Source: Rhizobium leguminosarum (GTDB taxonomy: Bacteria; Pseudomonadota; Alphaproteobacteria; Rhizobiales; Rhizobiaceae). From it: 64,000 nucleotides of DNA. Every line of letters begins with the position of its first letter. The first letter of the stretch is position 1. Below, one piece after another: positions 8,498-17,549 of the stretch. The position numbers were made by a program, and so were the translations under genes. The notes beneath the pieces are model-generated. The model worked only from the letters and a program-made list of their open reading frames with translations, was not told the origin of the DNA and ran no database searches. Location: positions 1-64,000 of the forward strand of contig NZ_CP025013.1 in assembly GCF_002953715.1 (NCBI RefSeq), given 5' to 3'.

Positions 8498-9451
8498 TTG
8501 ACGACTTCTGCCTTCGACCCGCCTCCCGGTCAGGCGCGCCGCGTTTTGTGTGTTGGCGCGGCGGTTATGGACACGTTGTTTCGCGTGCGCTCGTTACCGA
8601 CCGGCCAGGGCAAAATTCTGCCTTACGATATGCTGCAGATTGCCGAAGGCATGGCATCGAGCGCTGGCTTTGCGGTCACCCGGCTGGGCGGCAAAGCCAG
8701 CCTCTGGGGTGCGGTCGGCAATGACGCCATCGGCGAACGCATCATCGCCGACCTCAGCAAGAGCGGCATAGACACGGGCGGTATGGTGCGCGTCGAAGGT
8801 GCCCGCTCGGCCGTCTCGACGATCCTTATCGATGATCAGGGCGAGCGCTTGATCGTGCCTTTCTACGATGCAGGCCTGCACGAGACGGTCAAGCCGGTCA
8901 CAAAGCAGGATGTTTCCGTTTTCGATGCGGTGCTGGTCGACGTCCGGTGGCCGAAGCTTGCACTGCGAACGCTGTTGGCAGCCAGAGACGCGGGCAAGCC
9001 GGCCATTCTCGATGGCGACGTTGCAGGTGATGGCGTGATCGAGATGCTGGCACCGGCCGCCAGCCACATCGTGTTCTCGCAGCCGGCCGCCGAGCGGCTT
9101 GCCGGAACAGCCGAGCTAGTGAAGGTCGTCAGTCTTCTGAAGCGAAAGTTCGAGCATGCCTTCATCAGCGTCACCGCAGGCGAAAATGGCTGCTTCTGGT
9201 TCGATGATCGAACCGGCGAAATTGTCCATCTTGCCGCTCCGAAGGTGAGAGCCGTCGACACGCTCGCAGCCGGCGATATTTTCCATGGCGCTTTTGCGCT
9301 GGCTACTGCGGAAGGCTTGCCGATCGAAGAGACGATGCGTTTGTCATCCATGGCGGCAGCACTCAAATGCCAGGTGTTCGGTGGACGTATCGGTGCGCCC
9401 ACCAGAGCCGAGGTCTGCGATGCCCTGCTGGATTGGAGCGCTGGGCGGTAG
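8498..9451 (+). CDS. PfkB-family sugar kinase (YihV-like)
   Basis: A 317-residue ribokinase-fold kinase that phosphorylates a sugar or keto-sugar entering by the preceding transporter. The N-terminal signature (LCVGAAVMDTLF), VDVRWPKLALR near the middle and the C-terminal nucleotide/anion-hole motif DTLAAGDIFHGAF are visible. The canonical motif is DTxGAGD, and here the first glycine is alanine. The general order of motifs resembles the sulfofructose kinase YihV and ketohexokinase-like members. Nothing else in this operon specifically supports sulfosugar use. The start is TTG at 8498, 18 bases after the permease stop, so it is probably co-transcribed. Confidence 0.82.
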   Translation: MTTSAFDPPPGQARRVLCVGAAVMDTLFRVRSLPTGQGKILPYDMLQIAEGMASSAGFAVTRLGGKASLWGAVGNDAIGERIIADLSKSGIDTGGMVRVEGARSAVSTILIDDQGERLIVPFYDAGLHETVKPVTKQDVSVFDAVLVDVRWPKLALRTLLAARDAGKPAILDGDVAGDGVIEMLAPAASHIVFSQPAAERLAGTAELVKVVSLLKRKFEHAFISVTAGENGCFWFDDRTGEIVHLAAPKVRAVDTLAAGDIFHGAFALATAEGLPIEETMRLSSMAAALKCQVFGGRIGAPTRAEVCDALLDWSAGR

Positions 9452-9460
9452 TCTTGGCGG

Positions 9461-9490
9461 GCAGGCAGAGCGGAGAAGTGATCTGCCTGC
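9461..9490. terminator. Hairpin between convergent operons
   Basis: A perfect 9-bp stem, GCAGGCAGA at 9461-9469 and TCTGCCTGC at 9482-9490, lies in the 78-base gap between the PfkB kinase and the convergent permease gene. It has no strong T-run, so it is either a weak bidirectional terminator or a 3'-end stabiliser. Confidence 0.5.
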
Positions 9491-9529
9491 AGTATGCGTT
9501 TTCAAAGCCAGTTTAGGATCAGCGCTCCA

Positions 9530-10375
9530 TCAGCTTTTGACGGAGCCGGCGGTCATGCCTGCCAGGAAGTAGCGTTGAGCAACCAGGTAAAGGACCAGAA
9601 GAGGAAGCGAACCGAGCACGCTCATCGCCATCATTTCGTTCCATTCGAAGGCGTGCTGGCCCATCAGAAGCTGGATACCGATCGGAACGGTTCTGAGGTC
9701 CATTGATTTCGTCAGCGTCAGCGCGAAGAGGAATTCGTTCCAGGCCAGTAGAAACGTGTAGACCGCCGTGGCGACGATCCCAGGGATGGAGACCGGAACG
9801 ATGACGCGCCAGAGTGCTGTCCAGCTCGAGCCGCCGTCGACAAGGACGGCCTCGTCCAGCTCTTTCGGCAAGGTGTTGAGATAGCCTGTCATCAGCAGGA
9901 TGGCATAAGGCAGTGTGAAGACCATGTAGGTGAGGATCAGCGCCAGATAGGTATCGAAGATCCTGAAGGCGACCACCATTCCGAAATAGGGGATGAGAAG
10001 GGTGATCGGCGGAACAGTCTGGGTGCTGATGATGAATATGTTCAAGGTGTTCTTGAATCGGAACTGATAGCGGCTGAAGCCGTAGGCGGTTACGATCGCG
10101 ACGACGAGGGTCAGGCAGGTGACGACGCCGGCGACGAAGTAGCTGTTGATGAAGAACCGCACTTTCACCGGATCGTTGAAGATCGTCAGATAGGCGGCCA
10201 CCGTAAAATCCTGCGGAAAAAGCCGCGGCGGAAGGGCGAAGATTTCCGTATTCGATTTCAGCGAACTGAAAAACATCCACACGATCGGAAAGGCTGAAAA
10301 GACCAGGCCGATCGCCAGGCCGAGATAGGTCAGGATGGTCGGCAATACCGAGCTCTTGAAGGAACGCTTTGCCAT
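9530..10375 (-). CDS. ABC sugar transporter permease, MalG-like
   Basis: A 281-residue inner-membrane permease beginning MAKRSFKSSVLPTIL. Six hydrophobic segments are visible, with the EAA loop AVLVDGGSSWTALWRVIVP at about 190-208 and the typical C-terminus GMTAGSVKS. The open frame extends upstream to 11425, but that part runs through the neighbouring permease gene in another frame. The ATG at 10375 fits the family length and lies 5 bases after the upstream permease stop. It is the last gene of the minus-strand importer operon (binding protein, MalF-like, MalG-like), which also lacks an ATPase. Confidence 0.9.
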   Translation of the reverse strand: MAKRSFKSSVLPTILTYLGLAIGLVFSAFPIVWMFFSSLKSNTEIFALPPRLFPQDFTVAAYLTIFNDPVKVRFFINSYFVAGVVTCLTLVVAIVTAYGFSRYQFRFKNTLNIFIISTQTVPPITLLIPYFGMVVAFRIFDTYLALILTYMVFTLPYAILLMTGYLNTLPKELDEAVLVDGGSSWTALWRVIVPVSIPGIVATAVYTFLLAWNEFLFALTLTKSMDLRTVPIGIQLLMGQHAFEWNEMMAMSVLGSLPLLVLYLVAQRYFLAGMTAGSVKS

Positions 10376-10380
10376 GGCGA

Positions 10381-11319
10381 TCACCTGCGCTGCTGGTGTT
10401 TGATGTAGAAGTAGGTGACGCTCATCGAGATGATGAGGATGATCATCGCGCTCGCCGAAGCCAACGAGAATTCGTACTGCGAGAAGGCGAGCTTGTAGGT
10501 GAAGGTGGAAAGCACTTCCGTCGAATAGATCGGCCCGCCCCCCGTCGTCATCCACACCAGCGGAAAAACCTGCATCGTCCAGATGAAGTCGAGAAGCGCG
10601 ATGCTGATGATGATCGGCATCAACTGTGGAATGGTGATGTACCAGAACTTTTGGAGTTCGTTGGCGCCATCGATACCGGCTGCCTCGTAGAGCTCCTTCG
10701 AAATGCCCTGGAGACCGGCAAGCAGGCTGACCATGTATAGCGGATAGCCTGCCCAGATATTTGCGAAGGTCAAAGCGTGAATGGCGGTGCGCGTGGAGGA
10801 GAACCACTCCACCTTGAAGTTGATGATGTGGAGCGCCATCAGCACGCTGTTGACGACGCCGTTCGGGTCGAGCAGCAGGCGCCAGATGATGGCGATGATG
10901 ACGGCGGTGAACAGCCAGGGCAGTATGAAGAGCACACGCAGGATGCTGCGAATGAGCGGATCGACGCGGTTGGTGTTCAACAGCAGCGCGAATGCCAAGC
11001 CGATGATGAAGTGGAAGACGACGCTCATGATCGTGAAATAAAGCGTCTGTACGACCGACTGCCAGAAGACGGGATTCTCGAAGATGGTCACATAGTTCTG
11101 GACCCCCGCGAACGCAGCGCCCTTTTTCATGATGGCGCCGTCCATCAGAGAATATTTGAAGACCATCATCATCGGGAACAGCATCAGCAGAACAAGCAGC
11201 AGGGTCGCCGGCGACACGTAGAAATACGGCACCAGCTTCCTCAAAGTGCTGTAACGAAGCCATCCTTTTCTTCGCGTTTTGGCATGCGCGGCGACCAGAG
11301 CCGTAGCCGAATGATTCAT
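10381..11319 (-). CDS. ABC sugar transporter permease, MalF-like
   Basis: A 312-residue permease with a cytoplasmic basic N-terminus, six predicted membrane helices and the EAA loop AAGIDGANELQKFWYITIP at about 215-233. The start MNHSATALV at 11319 is preferred because GGAAAG lies upstream. The frame also has an ATG at 11361, but that has no ribosome site. It is the partner of the MalG-like subunit downstream and of the binding protein upstream (87-base gap). That gap holds GGCAGCGCCATCTGGCGCTGCC, a strong hairpin on both strands around 11362-11390, which may adjust the binding-protein to permease ratio. Confidence 0.88.
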   Translation of the reverse strand: MNHSATALVAAHAKTRRKGWLRYSTLRKLVPYFYVSPATLLLVLLMLFPMMMVFKYSLMDGAIMKKGAAFAGVQNYVTIFENPVFWQSVVQTLYFTIMSVVFHFIIGLAFALLLNTNRVDPLIRSILRVLFILPWLFTAVIIAIIWRLLLDPNGVVNSVLMALHIINFKVEWFSSTRTAIHALTFANIWAGYPLYMVSLLAGLQGISKELYEAAGIDGANELQKFWYITIPQLMPIIISIALLDFIWTMQVFPLVWMTTGGGPIYSTEVLSTFTYKLAFSQYEFSLASASAMIILIISMSVTYFYIKHQQRR

Positions 11320-11406
11320 GAGCTGTGACTTTCCATTCTGCCGAGATTTGACGACTTGCACCGGCAGCGCCAGATGGCGCTGCCGGTGATCGTGAAAGCG
11401 ACGTGC

Positions 11407-12654
11407 TTAGAACTTCGCGAGCCACGCCTTCTGGGTATTGGCAGCCGCATCCTTGGCTGACTGCCCACCATCGAACATCTTCTGAACTTCGACGTTCATG
11501 TCGCGCATCAGCTCTTCGGCAACCGGAAGGCCGACGAATTCGTTTGCAGGATAGCCGCTCTGGAAGATTTTAAAAGCTTCCGCGAAGATCGGGTCCGATG
11601 CCACGAAATCCGGCTTGGCATGGACGTTGCCGGGGAAGGCGTTGGCAATCGAGACGAGACGGCCGTTGACGTCAGGGCTCATCAGGTATTCGACCAGCTT
11701 CCAGGCCTCTTCCTTGTGCTGGCTGCCCTCGCTGATGCCGATGCCCCAGGAGGCGTAGGGCATGCCGCGCTTGCCGGTGTAGCCGTCAGTGGCCGGCAAG
11801 GCTGATATGCCGAAGTTGAGCTTCGGATTGCGCTCGCGGATCAGGTTCACATGGGCGAGGGAATCCACCATCATGCCGACGCGGCCGTTGACGAATTCCT
11901 CGACCTTGTCCTGTTCCTTCTTGGCGAAAATGCCGGGAGAAATCACGCCTTCCTTGTTGAGGGAGGCGATATAGTCGAGCGTGCCGACGACGGCGTCGTT
12001 TTCGAGGTCCGGCTTGCCGTCCTTCAGCATCGAGGCGCCGGAGGCCCAGACCCAGGACATCACGTCGTTCTGGATGCCGCTCGGAGACTGCAGCGAGAGC
12101 GGCAGAACCCAGCCGTACTGGTTCTTCGAGGCGTCGGTCATCTTCTTCGCGGCGTTTGCAAATTCCGTGCGGGTCGTCGGCAGCTTGTCGACGCCGGATG
12201 CCTTGGCGATATCGAGGTTTACGAAGACGGGATAGACGAAGGATGCCAGCGGGAACATCACGCTCTTGCCATCGACCTTGACGATATCGGTGATCTGGCT
12301 CTTGTCGTACTTCGCCTTCTCCATCATTTCGTCCATCGAGGCGATCGCGCCCTGCTTGGCGAGCCCGTTTACCCAGGCACCATCCAGCCCCACCACGTCG
12401 CTCAGCGTACCGGAGGCGGCGCCGACGACGATTTGGTCACGCGTCGTGGCGTAGGGACCGCTGACCAGCGTCACCTTGATGCCGGGGTTTTTGGCTTCGA
12501 AATCGTTCATGATGCCGCGCAAGGCGCCGGACGGCATTTCGGGTTCCCACCATTGAATGAACTCGATGGTGGTGTCGGCAAACGCCGATGTGGCGCAGAG
12601 CGCCCATACCGCTACGGCCGCCCGCATGGTCACGCCGAATTTTCTGATATTCAT
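11407..12654 (-). CDS. ABC sugar-binding protein (CUT1)
   Basis: A 415-residue family 1 solute-binding protein. A Sec signal peptide covers about residues 1-26 (MNIRKFGVTMRAAVAVWALC, cleavage after AFA), and the mature protein starts DTTIEFIQWW, a usual CUT1 opening. The start has GGGAG at the right distance. It is the first gene of a minus-strand importer operon and is transcribed away from the LacI regulator at 13222, which probably controls it. It is not a close copy of the binding protein at 5398, so the two importers should differ in substrate. Confidence 0.9.
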   Translation of the reverse strand: MNIRKFGVTMRAAVAVWALCATSAFADTTIEFIQWWEPEMPSGALRGIMNDFEAKNPGIKVTLVSGPYATTRDQIVVGAASGTLSDVVGLDGAWVNGLAKQGAIASMDEMMEKAKYDKSQITDIVKVDGKSVMFPLASFVYPVFVNLDIAKASGVDKLPTTRTEFANAAKKMTDASKNQYGWVLPLSLQSPSGIQNDVMSWVWASGASMLKDGKPDLENDAVVGTLDYIASLNKEGVISPGIFAKKEQDKVEEFVNGRVGMMVDSLAHVNLIRERNPKLNFGISALPATDGYTGKRGMPYASWGIGISEGSQHKEEAWKLVEYLMSPDVNGRLVSIANAFPGNVHAKPDFVASDPIFAEAFKIFQSGYPANEFVGLPVAEELMRDMNVEVQKMFDGGQSAKDAAANTQKAWLAKF

Positions 12655-13221
12655 CTGTGCCTCCCAAAGATTGTCAGTTAATCGATCCTCCTCAAGATCG
12701 TAGGCAAAGTAGGTTCCCTGAAGCCCCTATCTGTCAATGAAGAACTGCGATCGGGAAAGGATGGGAGGCCGGCATTCACGGCGTATGTTGAGTTAAATCA
12801 TTGATAAAAAATAATAAAATTGATTGACATCATCAGTATTTTTCTGCAGCATTTGTGTTGCTTGTGACGCATTTTTTCTTTACTTTCGTAAACAAATGAA
12901 AGGTTACCCAACAAAGCGAAAAGCGTGGCACCCGGCGTCTTCACTGCAAATTTTTCGGATTTTGGTGCTGAAACAAGCGCCTTTTGCAACCACGCGGCGC
13001 AGACTGCGCAAGTCGCAGATGAAGGGAATATTTCGATTTTCGAAAGGGAGGGGATGGTCCGCACCAAAAATGACGGATCACACCGGCTACGCGTTGATTT
13101 TCGACGATTCCGGAAAACGAATATCACCCTGTACAAATTTTCGAATGCGTGATTTGGCGCGTCAGTGGATCTTCCGTTGAGTGCGAAATCAGTTGTCGTC
13201 GTCCCGCGAGTAAGGAATTGA
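12655..13221. other. Divergent promoter region, AT-rich, no gene
   Basis: The 567 bases between the binding-protein gene (minus) and the LacI gene (plus) are AT-rich around 12790-12900. They include runs such as AAAAAATAATAAAATTGATTG, which should hold promoters for both sides. Several short open frames cross the region on both strands, but none has a ribosome site, a recognisable domain or normal codon use. I saw no clear LacI-type palindrome. Confidence 0.6.
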
Positions 13222-14256
13222 ATGGCCAAGAAAAGTTATAAATCGATGGACGACTTCGCGACCGCCGCCGGCGTATCGCGTCCGACATTGTCGAAATATT
13301 TCGACGATCCCTCGCAGATCAAGGAAGTGACCCGCAAGCGTATCGAGGCTGCTCTCAAGAAGTCGAATTTCGAGCCGAACCTGTTCGCGCGGCATCTCAA
13401 TCGCAAACGGACCAGGAATATCGGGATTCTGGTCCCGACCATGTCGGATCCCTTTTATGTGCAGGTCGTGTCGCTGATCGAGCTGGAGTTGCGCGAAAAG
13501 GGATTCTGGCCCGTGCAGATCTCATCGCATACGCGGCCGGAGCTGGAGGCGGAGGCCGTGCGGACCTTGCTCTCGCTGAAGGTCGCAGGTGCGATCGTGG
13601 CGCCGCTCGGGGCCGGTTCGCGCCGTTCCGCACTGGAAAGACTAAGCGACGCAATCCCTGTCGTCTGCTTCGACAACCCTGCCAGCGCGGATCTTCCTTA
13701 TGTCGGCAACGACAACGCGCAAAGCATGGCAGCCATTGTGCAATATCTCTGCCGGTCCGGTGAGCCACCGATATTCCTGGAAATTCCGCATTTGACCGAA
13801 AATGCCGGCGAGCGGCAGGCGAGCTACCGCGCGACCATGGCGAGGGAAGGGCATTCCCCGCTGGTCATCGATTGCGACGCACCACCTTCCTGGGAATTCG
13901 AGCGTCTCGGATACGAGCAGATGCAGAGAATTCTTGCGAATGGCGGTCTTCCCGGCAAAACGCTCCTATGCGCCAACGACCGCTTCGCTTTCGGCGCGAT
14001 GGCAGCCGCATTCGCGTCGGGACTGAAAATCGGCCGGAACGACGCCTGTGATGTACGCATCGCCGGGCACGACGATCACCCGCTGAGCCGATATACCTGT
14101 CCGTCGCTGACGACGATGGCCCAGAACGCGCCCGAGATCGCCGCGAAATCCGTGGAGCTTTTGCTGGCACACATCGAAAGCGAAGATGATGGAACGACCC
14201 CTGTGACGAACAGGGTGATCCTCGAGGCGACGCTGGTCATGCGCGACTCGGCGTGA
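13222..14256 (+). CDS. LacI-family transcriptional regulator
   Basis: A 344-residue regulator with an N-terminal LacI helix-turn-helix (MDDFATAAGVSRPTLSKYF, about 9-27), the hinge region around 40-62 and a periplasmic-binding-protein-like sugar sensor domain (NIGILVPTMSDPFYVQVV onward). The recognition helix differs from the common VSRVLN form. It is divergent from the sugar importer at 9530-12654, the natural target. It probably represses that operon until a sugar or phosphorylated derivative binds. Its 3' end is 18 bases from the convergent esterase gene. Confidence 0.9.
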   Translation: MAKKSYKSMDDFATAAGVSRPTLSKYFDDPSQIKEVTRKRIEAALKKSNFEPNLFARHLNRKRTRNIGILVPTMSDPFYVQVVSLIELELREKGFWPVQISSHTRPELEAEAVRTLLSLKVAGAIVAPLGAGSRRSALERLSDAIPVVCFDNPASADLPYVGNDNAQSMAAIVQYLCRSGEPPIFLEIPHLTENAGERQASYRATMAREGHSPLVIDCDAPPSWEFERLGYEQMQRILANGGLPGKTLLCANDRFAFGAMAAAFASGLKIGRNDACDVRIAGHDDHPLSRYTCPSLTTMAQNAPEIAAKSVELLLAHIESEDDGTTPVTNRVILEATLVMRDSA

Positions 14257-14274
14257 GTCAGTCGCGGTTGCGCC

Positions 14275-15210
14275 TCAACGGGCAAGCGCAGGGTCCATGG
14301 TGCGCCAGGCCATTGCAATGGCTTCAAGGGCCTCTTGCGCCTCCGGAATGGCTCGTCGCTTCGATACGAAGCCATGGATCTGTCCGGGCCAGGTCCGGCT
14401 TGTGGCCTGCGCTTCCAAGCTGAGCCGCTCGGCATAAGCGGCCCCTTCGTCGAACAGCACGTCGTATCCGGCAAGGATCACGAGGGCCGGCGCCACGCCT
14501 GCCAGCGACGCCACGCGCAGCGGCGAGGCGCGCCAATCCGGCCTGCTCGCGGCTTCTGGCAGATAGTGGTCTCGGAACCATTTCATGGCTGCGGCCGTCA
14601 GGCCGAAACCCTCCGCATAACGCAAGTAGCTGTCGCTTGCCTGCAACTGGTCGGTCACCGGGTAGATCAACACCTGTCCGATGACAGCCGGCACCTGTCC
14701 GTCCCGCGCCAGAAGGGCGACGACGGCGGCCAGATTGCCGCCGGCGCTATCGCCGGCGACGACAATTCTCGCTGGATCGATGCCGAGCGCATCAGCTTGA
14801 TCGGTCATCCAGACGAGTGTGGCGGCGCAATCATCGATCGCTGCCGGAAAGGGATGTTCCGGGGCCAGGCGATAGTCGGGCGAAACCACGACGGCGCCTG
14901 CCATATTGGCAAGCGTCCGGCAGATATCCTCATGGGTTTCCGGTGCGCCGATCACAAAGCCGCCGCCATGGAGATAAAGCAGGGCCGGTGCGCCCTGGCG
15001 CGGCGCGGCGCGGCCGCGCCATATCTTCATCCTGATGGCGCCCAGATGCCTTTCCAACATCTCGGCCACGTCTTCGAGCGGCCGCTGGATGCCTGCGAAA
15101 CCATCCAGATATTGCTGCCGCGCCAGCGCCGGCGTGCAGCTTTCGACCGGCGTTTCCGGATCGCCAGGCCAGGCAAGGGCGCGTTTGGCGGATTCATCCA
15201 GTTCTGTCAT
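14275..15210 (-). CDS. Alpha/beta-hydrolase esterase, hormone-sensitive-lipase family
   Basis: A 311-residue carboxylesterase/lipase of the HSL (family IV) type. The oxyanion motif HGGGF is at about residues 81-85 and the nucleophile elbow GDSAGG at about 153-158, with the acid and histidine in the last third (ILAGYDVLFDEG and a later QIHGF). No signal peptide is seen, so it should be cytoplasmic. Its ATG overlaps the stop of the upstream oxidoreductase (ATGA). The pair is therefore translated together, and the esterase may remove an acyl or lactone group from a sugar derivative handled by that enzyme. Substrate unknown. Confidence 0.88.
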   Translation of the reverse strand: MTELDESAKRALAWPGDPETPVESCTPALARQQYLDGFAGIQRPLEDVAEMLERHLGAIRMKIWRGRAAPRQGAPALLYLHGGGFVIGAPETHEDICRTLANMAGAVVVSPDYRLAPEHPFPAAIDDCAATLVWMTDQADALGIDPARIVVAGDSAGGNLAAVVALLARDGQVPAVIGQVLIYPVTDQLQASDSYLRYAEGFGLTAAAMKWFRDHYLPEAASRPDWRASPLRVASLAGVAPALVILAGYDVLFDEGAAYAERLSLEAQATSRTWPGQIHGFVSKRRAIPEAQEALEAIAMAWRTMDPALAR

Positions 15211-16355
15211 GCCGGCAAGCTCCTCGCTTCGTCTTCCCGCAATTCCCTTGGCTGTGCGACGATACCCGCAATGGTCTGTGCGACACCAGTTTCACCGGCA
15301 CGCAGGATCGCTTCCATGACTTCGAGCACATGCAGCGCGAGATTGCCCGAAGCGCGTGGAGCACGGCCTTCGATGATTGCGCGCGCGAGATCGGCAAGCC
15401 CAAGCATGCGGTAGTTGGCGCGATCCGGCGCTGCGATCGGCCAGTTGATGGCACCGAAGAGTTCGCCTGATGTGTCCGTTTCCTGCCAGGGAGCGCCACG
15501 GCTGGAGAGCGCGACGGAGCCGCCGAAATTGTCGGGGTCGGGCAGGCGCAGCGAGCCTTCGGTACCGTGGAGCTCGATGGGGTGGTTGGAGTGGCGGAAT
15601 ACGTCCCAGGAGCTGCCGAAGGTGACCGTGGCGCCGCAATCGAATTCCAGCAGCGAAAGCACGCTGGTCGGCGTACCGACCCTGAATGTGGTGCCCTGTT
15701 TCGGCCCCTCGGCGGTGATGAGCCGCTCTTCCTGCCCGGTTGTGGCGACGGCCTGCACACGGCGGATCGGCCCCATCAGATTGACCATCATCGTCAGATA
15801 GTAAGGCCCCATATCCATGACCGGGCCTGCGCCGGCCTGGTAGTAGAAGCTGGGATCGGGATGCCAGTGCTCCATGCCGCGCCCCATCATGAAGGCTGTT
15901 CCAGTCACCAGCTTGCCGATAGCGCCGGCTTCCATCTGTCGCCGGGCATGGCGTCCGGCCGCTCCCAGGAACGTGTCTGGCGCCGAGCCAAGCATGAGGC
16001 CCTTCGCGGCGGCGGCATCCACCAGCCGGCGTCCTTCTGCGGCCGTGACGCCGAGCGGCTTCTCCGTGAAGACATGCTTGCCTGCCGACAGCGCCCGCAT
16101 CGAAACGTCAAAATGCGCAGCCGGGATCGTCAGATTGAGGATCAGGTCGATGTTCCTGTCGTCAATGAGGCTATCGACGTCAGCCGCACGCAGATCGAAC
16201 TCCGCTGCGCGGCGCTTGGCGGCGTCTGCGTTGAGATCTGCACAGGCGATGATTTCGACACCGCGGAACAGCGGCGCGTTGCGCATATAGGCGAGCGAAA
16301 TATTGCCGCATCCCACAACGCCGATCCGGAGTTTCATGTCATTGGTCTGTGCCAT
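15207..16355 (-). CDS. Gfo/Idh/MocA-family oxidoreductase
   Basis: NAD(P)-dependent sugar or cyclitol dehydrogenase of 382 residues. The Rossmann motif GVVGCGNIS lies at about 12-20, followed by the family motif EKPLGVT near residues 98-104 and a C-terminal alpha/beta domain containing the active-site region PVMDMGPYYL. Two starts are possible, 16355 or the ATG at 16337. It is translationally coupled to the esterase and divergent from the TIM-barrel isomerase at 16639. Oxidoreductase plus sugar isomerase pairs of this kind act on sugars, inositols or 3-keto sugars. Confidence 0.88.
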   Translation of the reverse strand: MAQTNDMKLRIGVVGCGNISLAYMRNAPLFRGVEIIACADLNADAAKRRAAEFDLRAADVDSLIDDRNIDLILNLTIPAAHFDVSMRALSAGKHVFTEKPLGVTAAEGRRLVDAAAAKGLMLGSAPDTFLGAAGRHARRQMEAGAIGKLVTGTAFMMGRGMEHWHPDPSFYYQAGAGPVMDMGPYYLTMMVNLMGPIRRVQAVATTGQEERLITAEGPKQGTTFRVGTPTSVLSLLEFDCGATVTFGSSWDVFRHSNHPIELHGTEGSLRLPDPDNFGGSVALSSRGAPWQETDTSGELFGAINWPIAAPDRANYRMLGLADLARAIIEGRAPRASGNLALHVLEVMEAILRAGETGVAQTIAGIVAQPRELREDEARSLPA

Positions 16356-16638
16356 CGAAGAACCTGATTTTGCCGTTGCGGGTGCGAAGGTTGAGGGGCG
16401 TGTTACATTTTAATCGCAAGGAATAAAATATATTGACGCACGGTAACATTTGACCATAGGTAATGGCAAGACGCTGGCGTCGCAATCCCCGCTGAAGAGC
16501 CTGCCGTTCCGGTCTTCGGCCGCCTCTCCAGGCGGAAGGGGCTTTCGGCAAGGCTAGCGAAGCTCCGAGGATTGCCCGCGCGGGGAAGCCGCCGACTTCG
16601 GTATCGGCTGCCATCAACGAATAGGTCAGGACCGAGAT
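16356..16638. promoter_or_regulatory. Divergent promoter gap
   Basis: This gap separates the oxidoreductase (minus) and isomerase (plus) genes. An AT-rich block at about 16400-16470 contains two similar 9-mers, GTTACATTT (about 16403) and GTAACATTT (about 16442), flanking TTGACG. These are plausible promoter and operator elements. The rest (16480-16620) is GC-rich with no credible gene. Confidence 0.4.
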
Positions 16639-17457
16639 ATGAAAAATGCTGAGCTGCAGATCGGCTGCCAAACATTCACCTGGGAGATGCTGGGTACCGA
16701 TTGGAGCGGCGGTCCGGACGATCTGGTGCGCGCCATTGCCGATGGCGGATATGCCGGTATCGAAATCACCGACACGATGATCGGTCACTACGCGCTCAAG
16801 CCTGCCGACTTTGCCCGCACCCTGACGGATGCCGGCTTGGCGCTGGTTTCCTTTGCCTTCGGTTCCGCCAGCGGTTTCACGGTGGCGGAAAAGATTGCCT
16901 CCGATCTCGACATGGCGCGCCGATGGGTCGATTTCGCGGCGAACTTTCCCGGTGCGCTGGTATCGATGGGATCGGCGACGGTCGTCTCGGATGGTCCGCG
17001 TGATGAGAAATTCGCCATTGCGGCCGAGTGCTACAATCGTGCGACCGAGATCGGACAGTCGGCTGGCGTCGCCGTTGCCGTCCATCCTTCCTCGCACCAC
17101 AATACGCTCCTCTTCACCCGCAACGACTATGATCGCCTGTTTGCTCTCATGGATCCAGGCGTGGGTTGGGTGCCGGATACCGGCCATATCCTGCGTGGCG
17201 GCCAGCAGATCGGCGACACGCTGGCGGCCCACCGGGACCGAATCCGCTACGTGCATCTGAAGGATGTCGACGCCGGCGGGACCTGGGCGATGCTCGGCGA
17301 AGGCGTCTGCGACGTGCCTGCCGTGATTTCGGCCGTTCGGGCTGCGCCGAAGTTTATCGGCTGGATCGTCGTGGAAGAAGAATCGGACCATGCCGGAACC
17401 GATCCTGCCGCAGCCGCTCGCGCCAACCGCGAGACGCTTCGCGGTCTGGGATTTTAG
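16639..17457 (+). CDS. Sugar phosphate isomerase/epimerase (AP-endonuclease-like TIM barrel)
   Basis: A 272-residue member of the xylose-isomerase-like TIM-barrel family that includes IolE, IolI, hydroxypyruvate isomerase and ketose 3-epimerases. Metal-binding positions are suggested by GIEITD, VHPSSHHN, PDTGHILRGG and the C-terminal EEE segment. Histidine and acidic ligands occur in the expected order. It is divergent from the oxidoreductase and esterase and probably acts in the same pathway. The substrate cannot be chosen from sequence. An IolE-type dehydratase or a keto-sugar epimerase are both possible. Confidence 0.82.
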   Translation: MKNAELQIGCQTFTWEMLGTDWSGGPDDLVRAIADGGYAGIEITDTMIGHYALKPADFARTLTDAGLALVSFAFGSASGFTVAEKIASDLDMARRWVDFAANFPGALVSMGSATVVSDGPRDEKFAIAAECYNRATEIGQSAGVAVAVHPSSHHNTLLFTRNDYDRLFALMDPGVGWVPDTGHILRGGQQIGDTLAAHRDRIRYVHLKDVDAGGTWAMLGEGVCDVPAVISAVRAAPKFIGWIVVEEESDHAGTDPAAAARANRETLRGLGF

Positions 17458-17474
17458 CCCTTCTCGTATTCCAT

Positions 17475-17503
17475 GGCGTCGGCCAAAGCCATCTGTCGAC
17501 GCC
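17475..17503. terminator. Hairpin between convergent isomerase and DeoR genes
   Basis: GGCGTCG (17475-17481) and CGACGCC (17497-17503) form a 7-bp stem in the 92-base gap between two convergent genes. A second pair, CTCTCC and GGAGAG, follows near 17510-17537. This is a weak bidirectional terminator candidate. Confidence 0.4.
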
Positions 17504-17549
17504 AAAGCCTCTCCTGTCTCTCTTATAAATTGGAGAGGTGGACTGCAGG

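Noticed and set aside
9530..11425. 631-residue open frame on the minus strand
   Set aside because: Only the part from 10375 downward encodes a permease. The upstream half is an out-of-frame reading of the neighbouring permease gene.
12798..13229. 143-residue minus-strand frame in the divergent gap
   Set aside because: No ribosome site or family pattern, and the composition follows the AT-rich promoter DNA.
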